Assembly: GCA_937915545.1 (NCBI GenBank)
Contig: CALGIJ010000019.1
Location: forward strand, 496,001-560,000
DNA: 64,000 nt
Direction: 5' to 3'
Source: an uncultured Desulfobacterales bacterium
GTDB taxonomy: Bacteria > Desulfobacterota > Desulfobulbia > Desulfobulbales > Desulfocapsaceae
Each line of letters begins with the position of its first letter. Positions within the stretch are counted from its first letter, which is position 1. The notes beneath the pieces were generated by a model. That model saw only the letters and a list, made by a program, of their open reading frames with translations. It was not told the DNA's origin and searched no databases. The position numbers and the translations under genes are program-made. Below, one piece after another: positions 62,931 through 64,000 of this stretch.

Positions 62931-64000
62931 ATGCTAGATCAAACATATCCTAAAATCATGCACGTTCTTCCCACTATGAACAGATGCGGTGGGGCAGAAC
63001 AGCTAGTCTATAAAATGGCGCACAGCATGCGCAATAATGACAGTTTTCCAGTCGTCTGTTGTATCGACAGTCTAGGAGATCTAGCTCTTTTGTTGCGGAA
63101 AGAAGGTGCTTCCGTTTTCCACAGAAAACAGAAGGGATCACTGGATGTTGGGTTGATCTGGTGGATGGCTGGAATTGCCAAAAGGGAGAATATATCAGTC
63201 ATTCATGCGCATATGTATAATGCCTTTGAGCATTCAGTCCCAGCCGCTGTTTTGGCCGGAAGAATTAGTGTGGTTTATACAGTCCATGGGCGCCTCTATC
63301 CTGAAAAGAGGGATTTTCGTCGTCGCTTGATGTACCCGCTGTGGTCAATGGGAGTAGACCGTTTCGTCTCTATATCCGAAAAGACAAAGGAATCGATGGT
63401 CCACTATGACTTCCACCCTGAAAAAAAAATTCAGGTAATTCATAATGGAATCGAATTCACACCGAAAAATGACAGCAGCGACACCCTTGGCATGCGTTCG
63501 TCCTTGGGTCTCGATGGGAAAGCCCCGATCATGGGAACAGCAGCACGAATGGAAGATATCAAAAACATTCCAATGATGCTGAGGGCTTTTCAGCGCGTGC
63601 TGGGGCTGTATCCTAATGCTTGCCTACTGTTGGCGGGAGACGGGAGCAAACTGGGTGAACTGAAAACTATAGCGAGGCAGATGGAGATCTCAGATAACGT
63701 GTTGTTTCTCGGCCAGCGTTCAGATCTCGATGTAATTTATCCGCTACTCGAAGTTTTTCTTCTTTCTTCCTATACCGAAGGAATTTCCGTCTCATTGCTC
63801 GAGGCAATGTGCTGTGGAATTCCTGCAGTAGTAACACGGGTAGGGGGGAATCCTGAAATAACAATAGATGGGAAAACTGGGTTTTTGGTGCCTTCGGATG
63901 ATGATGCCTTGATGGCGGAGAAAATACTCATGCTTTTAAGTAATCGTGCTATCGCGGAAGAACTTGGCCGAAACGGGCGAGTCAGAGCTCTTGATCACTT
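62931..64000 (+). CDS. Family 4 glycosyltransferase, cut by window end
   Basis: About 356 codons are visible before the right edge. GT-B features: MHVLPTMNRCGGAEQLVYKMA near the start (split motif NRCGGAEQL), YTVHGRLYPE, VIHNGIEF (start of C-terminal domain), GTAARMEDIKN, LLLAGDGSKLGEL, VLFLGQRSD and the nucleotide-sugar E-x7-E motif SYTEGISVSLLEAMCCGIP. Start at the ATG at 62931; an alternative at 62958 is equally plausible because both lack a strong ribosome site. The DNA is AT-rich, as in 56.4-58.4 kb. Next gene of the EPS operon. Confidence 0.9.
   Translation, partial: MLDQTYPKIMHVLPTMNRCGGAEQLVYKMAHSMRNNDSFPVVCCIDSLGDLALLLRKEGASVFHRKQKGSLDVGLIWWMAGIAKRENISVIHAHMYNAFEHSVPAAVLAGRISVVYTVHGRLYPEKRDFRRRLMYPLWSMGVDRFVSISEKTKESMVHYDFHPEKKIQVIHNGIEFTPKNDSSDTLGMRSSLGLDGKAPIMGTAARMEDIKNIPMMLRAFQRVLGLYPNACLLLAGDGSKLGELKTIARQMEISDNVLFLGQRSDLDVIYPLLEVFLLSSYTEGISVSLLEAMCCGIPAVVTRVGGNPEITIDGKTGFLVPSDDDALMAEKILMLLSNRAIAEELGRNGRVRALDH

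Overview
The window reads as chromosomal DNA of a high-GC Gram-negative bacterium, most likely an anaerobic deltaproteobacterium (Desulfobacterota, perhaps Desulfobulbales or Desulfuromonadales). Pointers are the split ATP synthase (c subunit apart from a b'-b-delta-alpha-gamma-beta-epsilon operon, with a b subunit that begins with a signal peptide), a GT5 glycogen synthase of the AGAGGVKDV type, a UbiD-family decarboxylase, small proteins typical of that group, and a complete-looking exosortase (EpsH) exopolysaccharide locus. The genus is an inference; no rRNA gene is present to settle it.

Layout. 0-6.3 kb: end of an F0 operon (atpE), a nucleoside phosphorylase-like gene, rimO, then a minus-strand set (HU/IHF; yjbQ, small His-tail protein, ubiD, rluB). 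6.6-14.4 kb: glgA, gap, a 1425-residue PPDK-like phosphotransferase without the PEP-binding barrel, and a small Cys-rich protein. 14.4-18.6 kb: a YgaV/SqrR-like ArsR repressor with a DUF2892 membrane protein, an isochorismatase-family hydrolase, alaS. 18.6-24.8 kb: the F1 ATP synthase operon with promoter and terminator. 25-32.6 kb: AMIN-domain amidase, mutS with two small upstream genes, efp-epmA. 32.6-36.3 kb: polysaccharide chain-length protein, secretion ATPase and tyrosine kinase. 36.3-49.2 kb: ygiQ, an orphan response regulator, mutT, HU, lgt, mnmG, a methyltransferase, then the conserved rpmH-rnpA-yidD-yidC-jag-mnmE run. 49.2-64 kb: the second and larger part of the exosortase locus: TPR lipoprotein, outer-membrane export protein, beta-barrel, EpsI, exosortase, deacetylase, FemAB-like protein, glycosyltransferases, amidotransferase and a rhamnogalacturonan-lyase-like protein. 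It runs off the right edge inside a glycosyltransferase.

How the parts work together. Most of the window is housekeeping: translation and tRNA/ribosome modification (rimO, rluB, alaS, efp/epmA, mnmE/mnmG, rnpA, rpmH), energy (ATP synthase, gap) and envelope biogenesis (yidC/yidD, lgt, amidase). The accessory theme is surface polysaccharide made by a Wzx/Wzy-like route (chain-length regulator, tyrosine kinase, Wza-like exporter) coupled to an exosortase that should anchor PEP-CTERM-type proteins. The flippase, polymerase, initiating sugar transferase and the sorted proteins are not in the window.

The items most worth a second look are the PPDK-like protein with a roughly 900-residue unexplained N-terminal region, the lyase-like protein inside the EPS operon, and the thiol-switch-like ArsR/DUF2892 pair. 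I found no CRISPR array, insertion sequence, prophage, tRNA or rRNA gene.
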